Below are positions 10,579 to 22,940 of a stretch of 64,000 nt of DNA, one piece after another; position 1 is the first letter of the stretch, and each line of letters begins with the position of its first letter. Source of the stretch: Theropithecus gelada (lineage: Eukaryota; Chordata; Mammalia; Primates; Cercopithecidae); assembly GCF_003255815.1 (NCBI RefSeq), contig NC_037669.1:52974945-53038944 (forward strand), given 5' to 3'. Made by a program: the position numbers and the translations under genes. The notes under the pieces are model-generated. The model worked only from the letters and a program-made list of their open reading frames with translations, was not told where the DNA came from and made no database searches.

Positions 10579-10712
10579 GTGCTGGGCATGGTGGTACGCA
10601 CCCGTAGTAGTCCTGAGCCCAGGATGTCGAGGCGGCATTGAGCTGAGAACGTGCCACTGCACTTCAGTCTGGGTGACAGAGTGAAACTCTGTCTCAAAAA
10701 GAAATTATAATA
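10579..10712 (+). mobile_element. Deleted Alu/right-arm fragment
   Basis: 'gtgctgggcatggtggtacg' leads straight into a right-arm end ('ccactgcacttcagtctggg') and an A-rich tail. The middle is missing. Fourth unit of the cluster. Confidence 0.85.
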
Positions 10713-11489
10713 ATAAAAATATTGTATAAATTAAAAGTTTCAACAAAGACTTAGTAGCACTTGCATCACATCTACTGAACTAAATATTTTCCTACCATTT
10801 GGGTGCATGGCTTTGCATTTCCAGTTAAGATATTCATTTAATCTATGTTCCTGCTAGTTTACTCTGGCAACACTGAAGATGAAGTACTTTTGTTTGTTTG
10901 GGTGATTCATGCTGTTAATCTGAATTTTACATGATTGCCTCTCCCTTGCCGTGATCCTCCTCGGGTGAGGCTTAATTATTTGTTTTGGTTTTGGCATCCC
11001 ATGCTATAAGGAATTATTGGAATTATTAGAATTATTGCTAATTATTTTTCAGTTGTGACGATGGTGGTGGTATGGAGCTTTTTAAAAAAAAAAATCCCTT
11101 TCTTTTAGAAATGCATACTAAAATAATTCCAGATGCAATGATATGTTGTCTGGGATTTGCTTCCAAATAAAACATGGCAGAGGGCAGTGGGTAATGGCTA
11201 GATGACACAAGATTGGCCATGAGCTGATATATTGTCAAAGCTAGGTAAAGATGCATGGGGCTGTTTTATACTCTTCTGTCTGTGATTTAAGTTTGAATTT
11301 TTCTCTAATAAAAGACTGAAACAGATCTTGACACCTTCAACCTGAAATGAGCCTTTGGTCCTCTTTCCACTCATTATTTCTATTCACCAGCAGAGGGCAG
11401 TTGGTCAGAGAACCCACAGCTCAGCTGTCCTTGTGGCCCTGGAGTGCTGATGCTGCTTCCCCTGAGTACTTACCGCTTGCTTCCCCTTC
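10713..11489. other. Intronic, nothing recognised
   Basis: AT-rich unique-looking sequence. No exon or repeat was supported. Confidence 0.45.
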
Positions 11490-12177
11490 CCTTTTTTTTT
11501 CTTTTTAATTTTTAAAATGTTTAAGGAATACAAGTGCATTTTTCTTACATGGTAAAGTCTGGGCTTTTAGTGTACCCATCATCGCCCAAATAGTGAACAT
11601 CGTGCCCAATAGGTAATTTTCCAGCCCTCACCTCCTCCCACCCTCACACTTTTTATAGTCACCAGTGTCATTCTATTCTGTATGCTCATGCATACACATT
11701 GTTTAGCTCCCACTTAAAGTGAGAACATGTTGATACTTGAATTTCTGTTTCTGAGTTATTTCACTTAGAATCATGGCCTCCAGTTCTACCCATCTTGCTG
11801 CAAAAGACATGATTTCATTATTTGTTATGACTAAGTAGTATTCAAAGTGAGATATAGATATAGATATACACACAATTTTGTTATCCAGTCCTCCATTGAC
11901 GGACACTTAGGTTAATTCCATATTATTGGTATTGTGACTAGTGCTGCAGTAAACATACAAGTGTTTTTTGTTGTTGTTGTTGTTGTTTGATATAAGGATT
12001 TCTTTTCCTTTGGGTATATACACAGTAATGGGATTGCTAGATCAAAGGTTAATTCTATGTTTAGTTCTTTAAGACGTCTCCATCCTGTTTTCCATAAAGG
12101 TTGTACTAATTTAGATTCCCTTCAACAGTGTATAAAGCATTCCCTTTTCTCCACATCTGCACCAACATCTGTTTGTT

Positions 12178-12481
12178 GTTTTTTGTTTTTTTGTGAAACA
12201 GAGCAACAGCCTCGCTCTGTTGCTCGGGCTGGAGTACAGTGGCGTGATCTCAGCTCACTGCAACCTTCACCTCCTGGGTTCAAGCGATTCACCCCCCTCA
12301 GCCTCCCGAGTAGCTGGGATTACGAGCGTGTGCCACCACACTCGGCTAATTTTTGTATTTTTAGTAGAGACAGGGTTTCACCATGTTGACCAGGCTAGTC
12401 TCAAACGCCTGGCCTCAAGTGATCCACCCACCTCAGCGTCCAAATTGCTGGGATTACAGACATGAGCCACCATGCCCAGCC
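12178..12481 (-). mobile_element. Alu inside L1
   Basis: Full-length minus-strand Alu. The L1 sequence 'aacatctgtttgttgtt' on the left recurs as 'caacatctgttgttttttt' on the right, a target-site duplication. Confidence 0.92.
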
Positions 12482-13216
12482 TCAACATCTGTTGTTTTTT
12501 TGTCTTTTTAGTAATAGCCATTCTGACTGGTATAAGGTGGTATTTCATTGTGGTTTTAATTTGCATTTCTCTTGCGATAAGTGATGTTGAGCTTTTTTTT
12601 TTTCATGTTTGTTGGTAGTTCGCATGTCTTCTTTTGAAAAAATGTCTGTTGATGTCCTTTCCCCACTTTTTAATGAAGTTATTTTTTTTTTCCTTGTTGA
12701 GTTGTTTGAGTTCCTTATAGATTCTGGATATTAGCCTTTGTTGGATACTTTCTTTTGCAAATATTTTTTTCCCATTTTGTAGGTTGTCTTTTGGTGCTCT
12801 GTTGATTGTTTCTTTTGCTATGCAAAAGCTTTTTAGTTTAAGTCCCATTTATCTATTTTGTTTTGTGTTTGCTTTCGAGGACTTGATCATAAATTATTTG
12901 TCTAGGCCAATGTCCAGAAGAATTTTCCTAGGTTTTCTTTTAGGATTTTTATAGTTTCAGGTCATTTTTCTTCTAGGACTTTGTAGTTTCAGGTCATACA
13001 TTTTAAGTTAATTTTTTTATGTGGAGAGAAGTTTGTGTCCAGTTTCATTCTTCTGCCTATGGCTATGCAGTTTCCCCAGTACCATTTATGGAATAGAGTA
13101 TTTTTCCCTATGTGTATTTTTGTTGACTTTGTCAAGGATCAGTTGGTTGTAGGTATGTGGCTTTATTTTTGGGTTGTCTAATCTGTGTGTCTGTTTTTAT
13201 TTATTTATTTATTTTT

Positions 13217-13509
13217 AGTTTTTTTTGAGACGGAGTTCCACTCTTGTTGCCCAGGCTGGAGTGCAGTTGCACGATCTCAGCTCACTGCAACCGCCACCTC
13301 CTGGGTTCAAGCGATTCTCCAGCCTCAGCCTCCCGGGTAGCTAGAATTACAGGCACCTACCACCATGCCCGGCTAATTTTTATATTTTTAGTAGAGACGG
13401 GGTTTCACCACGTTGGCCAGGCTGGTCTCAAACTCCTGACCCCAGATCATCCACCTGCTTCGGTCTCCCAAAGTGCAGGGATTACAAGCGTGAGCCACCG
13501 CGCCCAGCC
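13217..13509 (-). mobile_element. Alu inside L1
   Basis: Minus-strand Alu with flanking duplication 'gtgtgtctgtttttatt' on both sides (left near 13185, right 13510-13526). Confidence 0.93.
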
Positions 13510-14143
13510 GTGTGTCTGTTTTTATTTCAGTACTGTGCTGTTTTGGTTGCTATAGCCTTGTAGTATAATTTTAAGCCAGATAATGTGATGCCCTTGTTCT
13601 TTTTGCTCAGAATTGCTTTGGCTATTTGGATTTTTTTTTTTTTTTTTTGGTTCCCTGTAAATTTTAGGATTTTTTTTTCTGATGCTATGAGTAATGATAT
13701 TGGTAATTTGACAGGGATTGTGTTGAATCTGTAGATTGCTTTGTATAGTATGATCATTTTAACAATATTTGTTCTTCCAATCCATGAGTATGGGATGTTT
13801 TTCCTTTTTTGTGTATCATGTACAATTTCCTTCATCAGCATTTTGCAGTTCTCCTTATGGAGATCTTTCACCTCCTTGGTTAACTATATTCCTGGGTTGT
13901 CTTTCTTCTTTATTTGTCGCTGTTATAAATGGGATTGCCTTCTAGATTTGGTCTTCAGCTAGATTGCTATTGATGTACAGAAGTGCTATAGATTTCTGTA
14001 TGTTAATTTTACATTCTGAAACTCTACTGATTTCATGTATCAAATCTAAGAGTTTTCTGGTGGAGTCTTTATGGTGTCCTAGATGTAAGATAATATCATC
14101 AGTGATAGGAATAATTTGACTTCTTCTTTTCCCATATGTATAC

Positions 14144-14458
14144 CTTTTTTTTTTTTTTTTTTTTTTTTTTTTGGAGACAGAGTCTCACTCTGTTGCCCAG
14201 GCTGGAGTGCAGGTGCAGTGGCATGATCTCGGCTCACCACAACCTCCGCCTCCCGGGTTCAAGCAATTTTCCTCCCTCAGCTTCTTGACTAGCTGGGACT
14301 ACAGGTGTGTGCAACCTGCCCGGCTAATTTTTATATTTTTAGTAGAGACAGAGTTATACTATGTTGGCCAGGCTGGTCTTGAACTCCTGACCTCATGATC
14401 CGCCTGCCTCAGCCTCCCAAAGTGCTGGGATTACAAGCGTGAGCCACTGTGTCTGGCC
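14144..14458 (-). mobile_element. Alu inside L1
   Basis: Minus-strand Alu with a long T-tract. The flanks 'ccatatgtatac' and 'ccatatggatac' are the target-site duplication. Confidence 0.92.
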
Positions 14459-14716
14459 TCCATATGGATACTTTTTACTTTTTCACTTGCCCAGTTGTTC
14501 TTGTGAGAACTTCCAGTATTACGTTGTATAACAATGGTAAAAGTGGACATGTTTGTCTTGTTCTAGTTCTTAGAGGGAGTGCTTTCAACTTTTCCCTGTC
14601 AAGTATGATGTTAGGTGTGGTTTTGTCATATATGACCTTTATTATGTTGAGGTATGTTCCTTCTATGCCCAATTTGTTGAGGATTTTTTATCAGGAAAGG
14701 ATGCTGAACTTTATTG

Positions 14717-14719
<3 letters not shown>

Positions 14720-14749
<30 letters not shown>

Positions 14750-15028
14750 CAGAGTCTTGCTCTGTTGCCCGGGCTAGAGTGCAGTGGTACAATCTCAGCT
14801 CACAGCAACCTCTGCCTCCTGGGTTCAAGCAATTCTACTGCCTCAGCCTCCCAAGTAGCTGGGACTACAGGCACACATCACCACACCTGGCTAATTTTTG
14901 TATTTTTAGTAAAATCGGAGTTTCACCATGTTGGCCAAGCTGGTCTTGAACTCCTGATCTCAAGTGATCTGCCCACCTTGGCCTCCCAAAGTGCTCGGAT
15001 TACAGGCGTGAGTCACTGTGCCCAGCCT
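14720..15028 (-). mobile_element. Alu inside L1
   Basis: Minus-strand Alu from a 27-base T-tract to 'cactgtgcccagcc'; flanks 'ttattgaatt' and 'ctattgaatg'. Confidence 0.92.
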
Positions 15029-15781
15029 ATTGAATGCTTTTTCTGCGTCTATTTAGATGATCATATGGTTTTTGCCCTTAATTCTGTTTATGTGATGTAT
15101 CACATTTATTGATTTGTATATATTGAACCATCCTTGCTTCCCTGGGGCGAATCCCGCCTGATCATAATATATTCTCTTTTTGATGTGCTGTTGGATTTAA
15201 TTTGTTAGTATTTCGTTGAGGATTTTTGTGTCTGTGTTCATCAGAGATATTGGTCTATAGTTTTCTATTTTGGTGGTGTTGTGTCCTTGTCTGGTTTTGG
15301 TACCAAGGTGATACCGGCCTCATAGAATGAGTTAGGGAGAATTCCCTCCTTGATCTTTTTAGAATAGTTTCAGGAGGATTGGTATTCATTCTTTCTGTGT
15401 TTGGTAGAGTTTAGCTATGAATCCATCTGGTCCTGGGCTGCTTCTTGTTGTTGGGAGATTTTTATTAGTGATTCAGTCTTGCTACTACATTTCTGGTCTT
15501 TTCAGATGCTCTGTTTCTTCCTGGTCAGTCTTGGAGAAATCGTTTCCATGAATTTTATCAATTTCCTTTAGGCTTTCTAGTTTGTGGGCATCTAGGTGTT
15601 TATAATGTTCTCTGATGAGCTTTTGTATGTCTGTAGTATCGGTTGTAATGTCTCCTTTTTCATTTCTGATTGTGTTTATTTGTATCTCTTCTTGTCTTAT
15701 ATCTTGTTTATTTTTATCTCTCTGGTCTTCTTAGTCTTAGCTAGTGGCTTATCAATTTTGTGTATCTTTCAAAGAACCAAC

Positions 15782-16090
15782 TTTTTTTTCTTTTTTTTTT
15801 TTTTTTTTTTGAGTCAGGGTTTGGCTCTGTCACCCAGGCTAGAGTGCAGTGGCACAATCATGGCTTACTACAGTATTTGCCTCCCAGGCTTAAGTGATCC
15901 TTCCACCTCAGCCTCCTGAGTAGCTGGGAACTACAGTGCACACTACCACGCCTGGCTAACTTTTGTATTTTTTGTCGTGATGGGATTTTGCCACATTGCC
16001 CTGGCTGGTTTTGAACTCCTAGAATTGCGATCCGCCTGCCTCAGCCTTCCAAAGTACAGGGATTACAGGCATGAGCCACTGCACCTGATC
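15782..16090 (-). mobile_element. Alu (J-like) inside L1
   Basis: Minus-strand, diverged Alu; flanks 'accaactttt' and 'cccagctttt' are the likely duplication. Confidence 0.9.
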
Positions 16091-16377
16091 CCAGCTTTTC
16101 ATTTTGTTGATCCTTTGTATTGTTTTTTGGTCTCTATTTTATTTAGTTTTGCTCTGATCTTTGTTATTTCTTTTCTTCTGCTAACTTTGGGTTTAGTTCT
16201 TTTTTTTCTTTTTGCTTGAGGTATGGCATTAGGTTGTTAATTTGTGATCTTCCTGCTTTTTCATGTAGACATGTAATGCTATAAGCATTGGTAGTGCCTC
16301 TTAGCACTGCTTTTGCTGCATCCCACTGGCTTTGGTATGTTGTGTTTTCATTTTTATTTGTTTCAAAAAATTTTTAA

Positions 16378-16660
16378 GGTCGGGCATGGTGGCTCATGCC
16401 TGTAATCCCAGCACTTTGGGAGTCTGAGATGGGTGGATTGCTTGAGCCTAGGAGTTTGAAACCAGCCTGGGCAACATGGAAAAACCCCATTTCTACAAAA
16501 AATTAGCTGTGCATGGTCGTATGTGCCTGTAGTCCCAGCTACTCAGGAGGCTGAGGCAGGAGGATCACTTGAGCCAAAGGAGTTTAAGGCTACAGTGAGT
16601 CATGACTGCGCCACTGCACTCCAGCTTGGGTGACACAATAAGACTCTGTCTCAGGGGAAA
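16378..16660 (+). mobile_element. Alu (J-like) inside L1, opposite orientation
   Basis: Plus-strand Alu from 'ggtcgggcatggtggctcat' to 'ctctgtctcaggggaaaaaa'. The only one of the seven Alus in this L1 that is inverted relative to it. Confidence 0.9.
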
Positions 16661-16865
16661 AAATCTTCATTGACCCAGTGATTAAGTGATTATTTAGGGG
16701 CATGCTGTTTAATTTCCATGTATTTGTATCATTTCTCAAGTTCCTCTTATGTTGTATTCTAGCTTTATTCTACTATTGTCTGAGAAGATACTTGATTTTG
16801 ATTTTTAAAAATTTGTTAAGACTTGTTTTGTAGCGTAACATGTGATCTATCTTGAAGAATGTTTC

Positions 16866-17096
16866 TTCTTCTTCTTCTTTTTTTTTCTTTGTTGCGACAG
16901 GGTCTTGCTCTGTTGCCCAGGGTGCAGTGCAGTGGTGTTATCATGGCTTACTGTAGCATTGACTTCCTATTACTAAGCAGTCCTCCCACCTCAGCCTCCT
17001 GAGTAGCTGGGACCACAGGCACATACCACCATGCCTGGCTACATTCATTTTTATTATTATTTTTTGTAGAGACAGAGTCTCTCTATATGGCCCATG
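16866..17096 (-). mobile_element. 5'-truncated Alu (J-like) inside L1
   Basis: About 230 bp of minus-strand Alu flanked by 'cttgaagaatgtttctt' and 'cttgaagaatgttttat', a clear target-site duplication despite the truncation. Confidence 0.9.
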
Positions 17097-18400
17097 CTTG
17101 AAGAATGTTTTATGTGCTGATGAAATGAATGTATCTTCTATGGATGTTGGGAAGAATGTTCTGTAAATGTCTGTTAAGTCTGTTTGGTCTAAAGTCCAGT
17201 GTTTCTTTGTTAATTTTTTGTCTCGATGGTCTGTATAGTGCTATGAGTGGAATGTTGAAGTTCCCCACTGTTACTGTATTGCTATCTGTCTCTTTCTTTA
17301 GAGCTAGTAATATTTGTTTTGTGAATTTGGGTGCTCATATGTTGGGTGCATATATATTTAGGATTTCCTATATATACCCCTTGGTGAACTGATACCTTTA
17401 TTGTTATATAATGACATTCTTAGCCTTTTTTTTTTTTTAAATGTTTTTGATTTAGAGTCTGTTTTATTTGATATATATAGTTCTCCTTTTGGTTTCCTTT
17501 TGGATGGAATATCTTTTTCTGCCTCTTTACTTTCAGTCTCCTTGCGTCTTCACAGGTAAGGTGAGTTTCTTGTAGGTAGCATATAGGTGGATTATGTTTT
17601 TTAATCTGTTCTGCCAGTCTGTATCTTTTAAGTGACGTATTTTATCCATTTACATTTAAGGTTAATATTGATATGTGAGACTTTGTTTCCATCATATGGT
17701 TGTTTTCAAGTTATTTTATAAATTCTTTGTTTTCTTTCTTTTTCTCTTTTTGTCCTTGTGTTTTGATGAAATTCTGTCATTTGATTTCTTTCTTTTCCTC
17801 TTTTGTCAGATTGTTTTATAAGAACTGTGAGTTTTATATTTCTGCGCATTTTTGTGATGGTGAATATCAACGTTTTTTTTCCAGGTTTAAGACTCCTTTG
17901 AGTATTTCCTATAGGGCCGGTCTAGTGGTGACAGATTCCCTTAGTATTTGTCTAGGAAAGACTAGTCTCTTTCATTTATGAAGCTTATTCTAGCAAGATA
18001 TAAAATTCTTAGCTGACAGGGTTTTTTTCCTTCAGCACTTTGAAAATGCTATCCCATTCTCTTCTGGCCTTTAAGTTTTCTGCTGAAAAGTCCACTGTTA
18101 GTCTGATGAGGTTTCATTTATGGGTAACTAGATGCTTTTCTCTTGCTAATTTTAAAATTCTTTCTTTTACTTTCATTTTAGACTTTCTGATTATAATATG
18201 CTGTGTTGAAGTCCTTTTTGCAGTGTGTTCACCTGGGGGTCATTGGTTCTCTTGTATCTGGATATCTGACACACGGTGCTAGACTTGAGAAGCTTTCATT
18301 GATTATTTCCTTAAATAGATTTTCTAAACATTTTAACCTCTCTTCCCGCTCAGCTTTTTCTTCACTTCCAATGATGCCACATTGCATTGTGGAAGTCTAG

Positions 18401-18689
18401 AATGACAGAATGTGTATAACCTCACCCTGAGGTAACATAAAGCATGGAAAGTGATGAGCAACCCTTCAGATTCTGTGGGTTAAATGGCCTTATGCTCTGG
18501 CTTCTCTGTTTATTATGGCCAAGAGCTGTGACAAAGGTTTCCTAGCATAGTGCTGAGGGCAGAGGTTTGTGAGCCCCAGAGACTAGAGCTCAAATTACAA
18601 CCTAACCAGTGTGACTTGGGCAAGTTACCTAATTTTTCTGAGTTTTAACTTCATAGGAATAATTATGCCTGCCTCACCAGGTTTGAAGA
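18401..18689. other. Unique sequence with a MIR trace
   Basis: The stretch 'gagctcaaattacaacc..gtgtgacttgggcaagtt' at about 18585-18645 is a minus-strand MIR core motif. Nothing else was recognised. Confidence 0.5.
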
Positions 18690-19054
18690 TTATGTTTGTT
18701 TTTTTTTTTTGTTTTGGGTTTTGTTTTTTTTGGAGACAGGTCCTAGCTCAGGCCAGAGTGCAGTGGTGTATTTTATGTTTGGTTTTTTGTTTTGGTTTTG
18801 TTTTTTTGGAGACAGTTTCTAGCCTAAGCTAGACTGCAGTGATGTGATCCTCCCACTTTAGCCTCCCAAGTAGCTGGGTCTAAAGGATGCAGTACCACAC
18901 CTGGCTATGTTTTTTTGTTTTGTTTTTGTTTTTTGTAGAGACTGAGTCCCACTATGTTGCCCAGGCTTGTCTCAAATTCCTGGATTCAAGTGATCCTCCC
19001 ACCTCAGCCTCCCAAAGTGCTGGAATTACAGGCTTGAGCCACTGCACCTGGCCA
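18690..19054 (-). mobile_element. Alu with duplicated tail and start of right arm
   Basis: Minus-strand Alu in which the T-rich tail plus 'ggagacag..agcagtg'-type segment occurs twice (about 18700-18770 and 18790-18845) before one normal body ending 'cactgcacctggcc'. Confidence 0.85.
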
Positions 19055-19315
19055 GGAGATTATATTTTAAGATATATTAAAGCATCTAGCATTATGTCTG
19101 GTTTTTCTTCTTTTGGTATCATTTACCTAAAAGTGTCCTGACCTCTGTTTAAAACAAGCCTCTTTACAATGTCGTATTCAAATGGTGTTAGCCCCTGGCC
19201 CAGGTCTCCAGCTGGAGTAAACTGTGACAGGCACCGAGTAGCTGGTTTGCCTGCTTCTCTTTCCTCATCCTCACAGTAAGCTTCAGAACCTCTATCCTTC
19301 TCCACCTTGTTCTTT
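19055..19315. other. Unique sequence between L1 elements
   Basis: No feature apart from the left copy of the L1 target-site duplication, 'tccaccttgttcttt', at 19301-19315. Confidence 0.5.
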
Positions 19316-21479
19316 TTTTTTTTTTTACTTTTATTTTAAGTTTAGGGGTGTAGGTGCAAATTTGTATGTAGGCAAACTTGTGCCATAGAGGTTTGTTATA
19401 CAGATTATTTTGTTACCCACGTATTAAGCCTAGTTAGTACCCATTAGTTATTTTTTCTGATCCTCTCACTCCTCCCATCCTCCACCCATCAGTAGGCCCC
19501 AGTGTCTGTCTGTTGTTCCCTTCTATGTGTCTGTGTGTTCTCATCATTTAACTCCCACTTGTAAGTGAGAATATGCAGCATTTGGTTTTCTGTTGCTGCA
19601 TTAGTTTGCTGAGGATAATGGCCTCCACCTCCATCTATATCCCTGCAAAGGACACGATCTCTTTTTCATTATGGCTGCATAATATTCCATGGTGTATGTG
19701 TACCACATCCATTCATGGGCATTTAGGTTGATTCCATGTCTTTGCTATTGTGAATAGTGCTGCAGTGAGTCCACACATGCTTGTGTCTTTGTGATAGAAT
19801 GATTTATACTCCTTTGGGTGTATACTCCAGTAATGGGATTGCTGGATCAAATGGCAGTTCTCTTTTTAGGTTTTTGAGGAATTGGTACATTGTCTTCCAC
19901 AATGGTTGAACTAATTTACACCCCTGCCAGCAGTGTATAAACATTCCTTTTTCTCTACAACCTCACCAGCATCTGTTGTTTCTTGACTTAGTAACAGTCA
20001 TTCTGACTGCTGTGAGATGGAATCTCATTGTGATTTTGATTTGCATTCCTCTAGTTATCAGTCATGTTGAGCTTTTTTTCCTGTGATTGTTGGCTGCATG
20101 TATGTCTTTCTTTGAAAAGTGGCTGTTCGTGTCCTTTGCCCACTTCTTAATGGGGTCTTTTTTTTCTTATAAATTTGTTTAGGTTCCTTATAGATGCTGG
20201 ATATAAGGCCTTTGTCAGACGCATAGTTTGCAAAATTTTCTCCCATTTTGTAGGTTGTCTGTTCAGTCTGTTCTTTGCTGTCTTGTTCTTTTGCTGTGCA
20301 GAAGCTCTTTAGTTTAATTAGATCCCATTTTAAATTTTTGCTTTTGTTGTAATTGCTTTTGGCATCTTTGTCATGAAATCTTCCCATTCTTCTGTCCAGA
20401 ATGGTATTGCCTAAGTTGTCTTCCACGGTTTTTATAGCTTTCCATTTAAGTCTTTAATCCATCTTGACTTAATTTTTGTATATGGTACAAGGAAGGGGTC
20501 CAGTTTCAATCTTCGGCATATGGCTAACCAGTTATCCGAGCAACATTTATTGAATAGGGAGTTCTTTCCCCATTGCTTGTTTTTGCCTGCTTTGTCAAAG
20601 ATCAGGTGATTGTAGTTGTGCAACCTTATTTCTGGGTTTCTGTTCTGTTCCATTGGTCTATGTGTTTTGCTACCAGTACCATGCTGTTTTGGTAACTGTA
20701 GCCCTGTAGTTATAGTTTGAAGTCGGGTAGCATGAGGCCTCCAGCTTTGTTCTTTTTGCTTAGGATTGCCTTGGCTATTCGGGCTTTTTTAGTTCCATAT
20801 GAATTTTTAAATAGTTTTTTTCTAGTTCTGTGAAGAATGTCATTGGTAGTTTAATAGGAGTAGCATTGAATCTGTAAATTGCTTTAGGCAGTATGACCAT
20901 TTTAACAGTAGTGATTCTATCTATGAGCATGGAATAGTTTTCCATTTGTTGGCATCATCTCTGATTTCTTTGAGCAGCGTTTTGTAGTTCTCCTTGAAGA
21001 GATCTTTTACCTCCCTGGTTAGCTGTATTCCTTTTTGTGGCAGTTGTAAATGGGGTTGAGTTCTTTTTTTTTTTTTTTTTTTTTTTTTGAGATGGAGTCT
21101 GGCTCGGTTGCCCAGGCTGGAGTGCAGTGGCCGGATCTCAGCATACTGCAAGCTCCGCCTCCCAGGTTTATGCCATTCTCCTGCCTCAGCCTCCTGAGTA
21201 GCTGGGACTACAGGCGCCCACCACCTTGCCCGGCTAGTTTTTGTATTTTTTAGTAGAGACGGGGTTTCACTGTGTTAGCCAGGATGGTCTCGATTTCCTG
21301 ACCTCGTGATCCACCCGTCTCGATCTCCCAAAGTGCTGGGATTGGGGTTGAGTTCTTAATTGGCTCTTGGCTTGACTGTTTTTGGTGTATTGGAATGCTA
21401 GTGATTTTTGCACATTGATTTTTTTATCCTGAGACTTTACTGAAGTTGTTTATTAGCCAAAGGAGCTTTTGGGCTGAGA
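19316..21479 (-). mobile_element. 5'-truncated L1PA-like element with target-site duplication
   Basis: Minus-strand LINE-1: T-tract, short 3' UTR, then ORF2 3' half in antisense. The minus-strand frames at 20058-20426, 20432-20653 and 20921-21151 resemble the ORF2 RT/C-terminal region and are broken by frameshifts. The flanks 'tccaccttgttcttt' (19301-19315) and 'tccaccttgctcttt' (21480-21494) are a 15-bp target-site duplication, so both ends are defined. Without the Alu at 21065-21345 the element is about 1.9 kb. It cannot mobilise itself. Confidence 0.92.
21065..21345 (-). mobile_element. AluY inside L1, 5'-truncated
   Basis: Minus-strand AluY that stops at 'aaagtgctgggatt', lacking about 25 bp of its 5' end. 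Exact duplication 'ggggttgagttctt' occurs on both sides. Confidence 0.92.
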
Positions 21480-21494
21480 TCCACCTTGCTCTTT

Positions 21495-22430
21495 ACGAGT
21501 CCTTTTGTTGTCATCATAGCTGTTGTTCTGCCTTACTTTTGCTAGGTCCTTCTCCCCAAAATTTCTCAAGTTCTGCCTCTGTTCAGTTTTTCAGCCAGCT
21601 CATATGTCATCTGTAGGATGAGAAAACCCTAGCATATTTGGTTTAGTTTTTATTCTTTTATAGCCATTATCCCTCCTCCCCTGTGCAACCTCCTACTCAT
21701 AAATGGGATAAAAAGGAAGATTTGGTCTTCCCCTTAGCCAACCAATACAAAGGTCAAATTCAGTTAAATTCCAGGAATCCACTTAGTGAAGGAGCTAAGC
21801 TTGGAGTCAGAGGATAGGGTTTTGGGGTTCTGATTATTCGTTTCTTCACTCTATGACTATGGTATGGTATTCTCTCTTCTGTGAGGTGGTGGGAATACTA
21901 ATACCCAACTCACAAGGTGTTCCAAGGCTTACATGAGAGCATCCAGGTGTTATCCAGAGGTGCTTTATAAATTTAGATGAAAGTAGATCTAAATTTCACT
22001 CTACTCCTACGAAACATGGAAGCCAGGCATCTATAACCAGCTTGGAGGACTGCCCTGCCTAGTAAACAGTGTTGGATAACAATGGCACTATGTCCTCAAT
22101 GCAGTCTGACTGATGCTCTGTCCTTACTAGTTCCCTTGAAATTCCCTGACCATCACATACACTCCTGTTCAAATATAAGTAGAGAATTGCTTCCAAAACC
22201 GAACACTGTTTTTCTTTTCCTTTAGCCTGGGAGTTGATTATTTAGCAAATCATTGTAATTTCTCTTAGACTGTGCTGCTAGTAGAATAAGATCATTCTCA
22301 TCAGATCACCAACTGAAGCCAGCCGGCTTAGGAGTACCAAAAGATTATTTAGCCTCCTAAAACTTGCCTGCTCCTCCTTTCATGGTAGCAACAGATGACC
22401 TCACATCTCAAACTGGCAACAACAGACCAG
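21495..22430. other. Intronic, nothing recognised
   Basis: Unique-looking DNA. No splice-bounded open segment was convincing. Confidence 0.45.
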
Positions 22431-22940
22431 CTAAGCAAACTGCATATTCTAGCAGCAGCCTTTTTTAAGGTATCTAACCCGAGTGGAGAGAAGTGGAACT
22501 GTCTGAGCACTCTGGTATGGGAACAGGTAGGTGAGAAATGGGGGAGTTTAGTGATCAGATGGAGAGAGAAGCAGGGGCCAAACAAAGACTTTAAAAGCCA
22601 TGTCTTTAAGGAGTTCAGGGTTTCTTTTGAGGGCAGAGGGAAGTCACCATAGGACTGCAGAAAGACTAGTGTAGTTAGAGTATGGAGATCAAATGGAAGG
22701 ACAGTAAAGCTATTGCTAGGGAGACTGAGTAGATATGGCTGCAGCCAGTCAGCTGAGGAGTTACAGCAGCCTGAACGCAGGTCATTGCAGTTCAGACAGG
22801 AAAGATTCGCCGTGTTTAGAAGGGAACACGACTGGGTCTTGGTGACTAAAGGGATATGGGACATGAAGGAGGAGTCAGAACTAACTCCCAGGTTTTGGGC
22901 CTGTGAAGCAGTAGAGCCATTCATTCCCTGAGCAGAGAGG
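22431..22940 (+). repeat. Ancient interspersed repeat, family unresolved (copy 1)
   Basis: Purine-rich sequence with motifs shared, in the same order, with 38185-38970: a 'ccagatc/gatcagat' segment, '...aagactttaaaag', 'gtagttagagtatgg', 'gtcttggtgacta' and 'gaactaactcccaggtttt'. It is a common diverged mammalian repeat. The open minus-strand frame over it (22349-22924) is a by-product of stop-poor composition. Confidence 0.55.

Larger units (their letters stand above)
11490..18400 (-). mobile_element. Long minus-strand L1 (L1PB/L1MA age), Alu-riddled
   Basis: LINE-1 sequence running 3' to 5' across the plus strand. The 3' UTR lies at about 11490-11700. The ORF2 C-terminal half follows (frame pieces at 12603-12848, 13527-13871 and 14475-14672 on the minus strand resemble L1 ORF2 reverse transcriptase and its C-terminal region). 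Sequence from the ORF2 5' end and the adjacent upstream region runs to about 18400. ORF2 is broken by stops, frameshifts and seven Alu insertions, so it is inactive. Removing the Alus leaves about 4.8 kb, so the 5' UTR is missing. It lies antisense in the last intron of the gene. Confidence 0.88.

Noticed and set aside
12603..14672. Minus-strand frames resembling reverse transcriptase
   Set aside because: They are broken L1 ORF2 pieces inside 11490-18400, not an independent retroelement or host gene.
20058..21151. Minus-strand frames resembling L1 ORF2
   Set aside because: Part of the 5'-truncated, frameshifted L1 at 19316-21479.
22349..22924. 191-codon minus-strand open frame
   Set aside because: Antisense to an ancient interspersed repeat; no recognisable domain, and short plus-strand frames overlap it.
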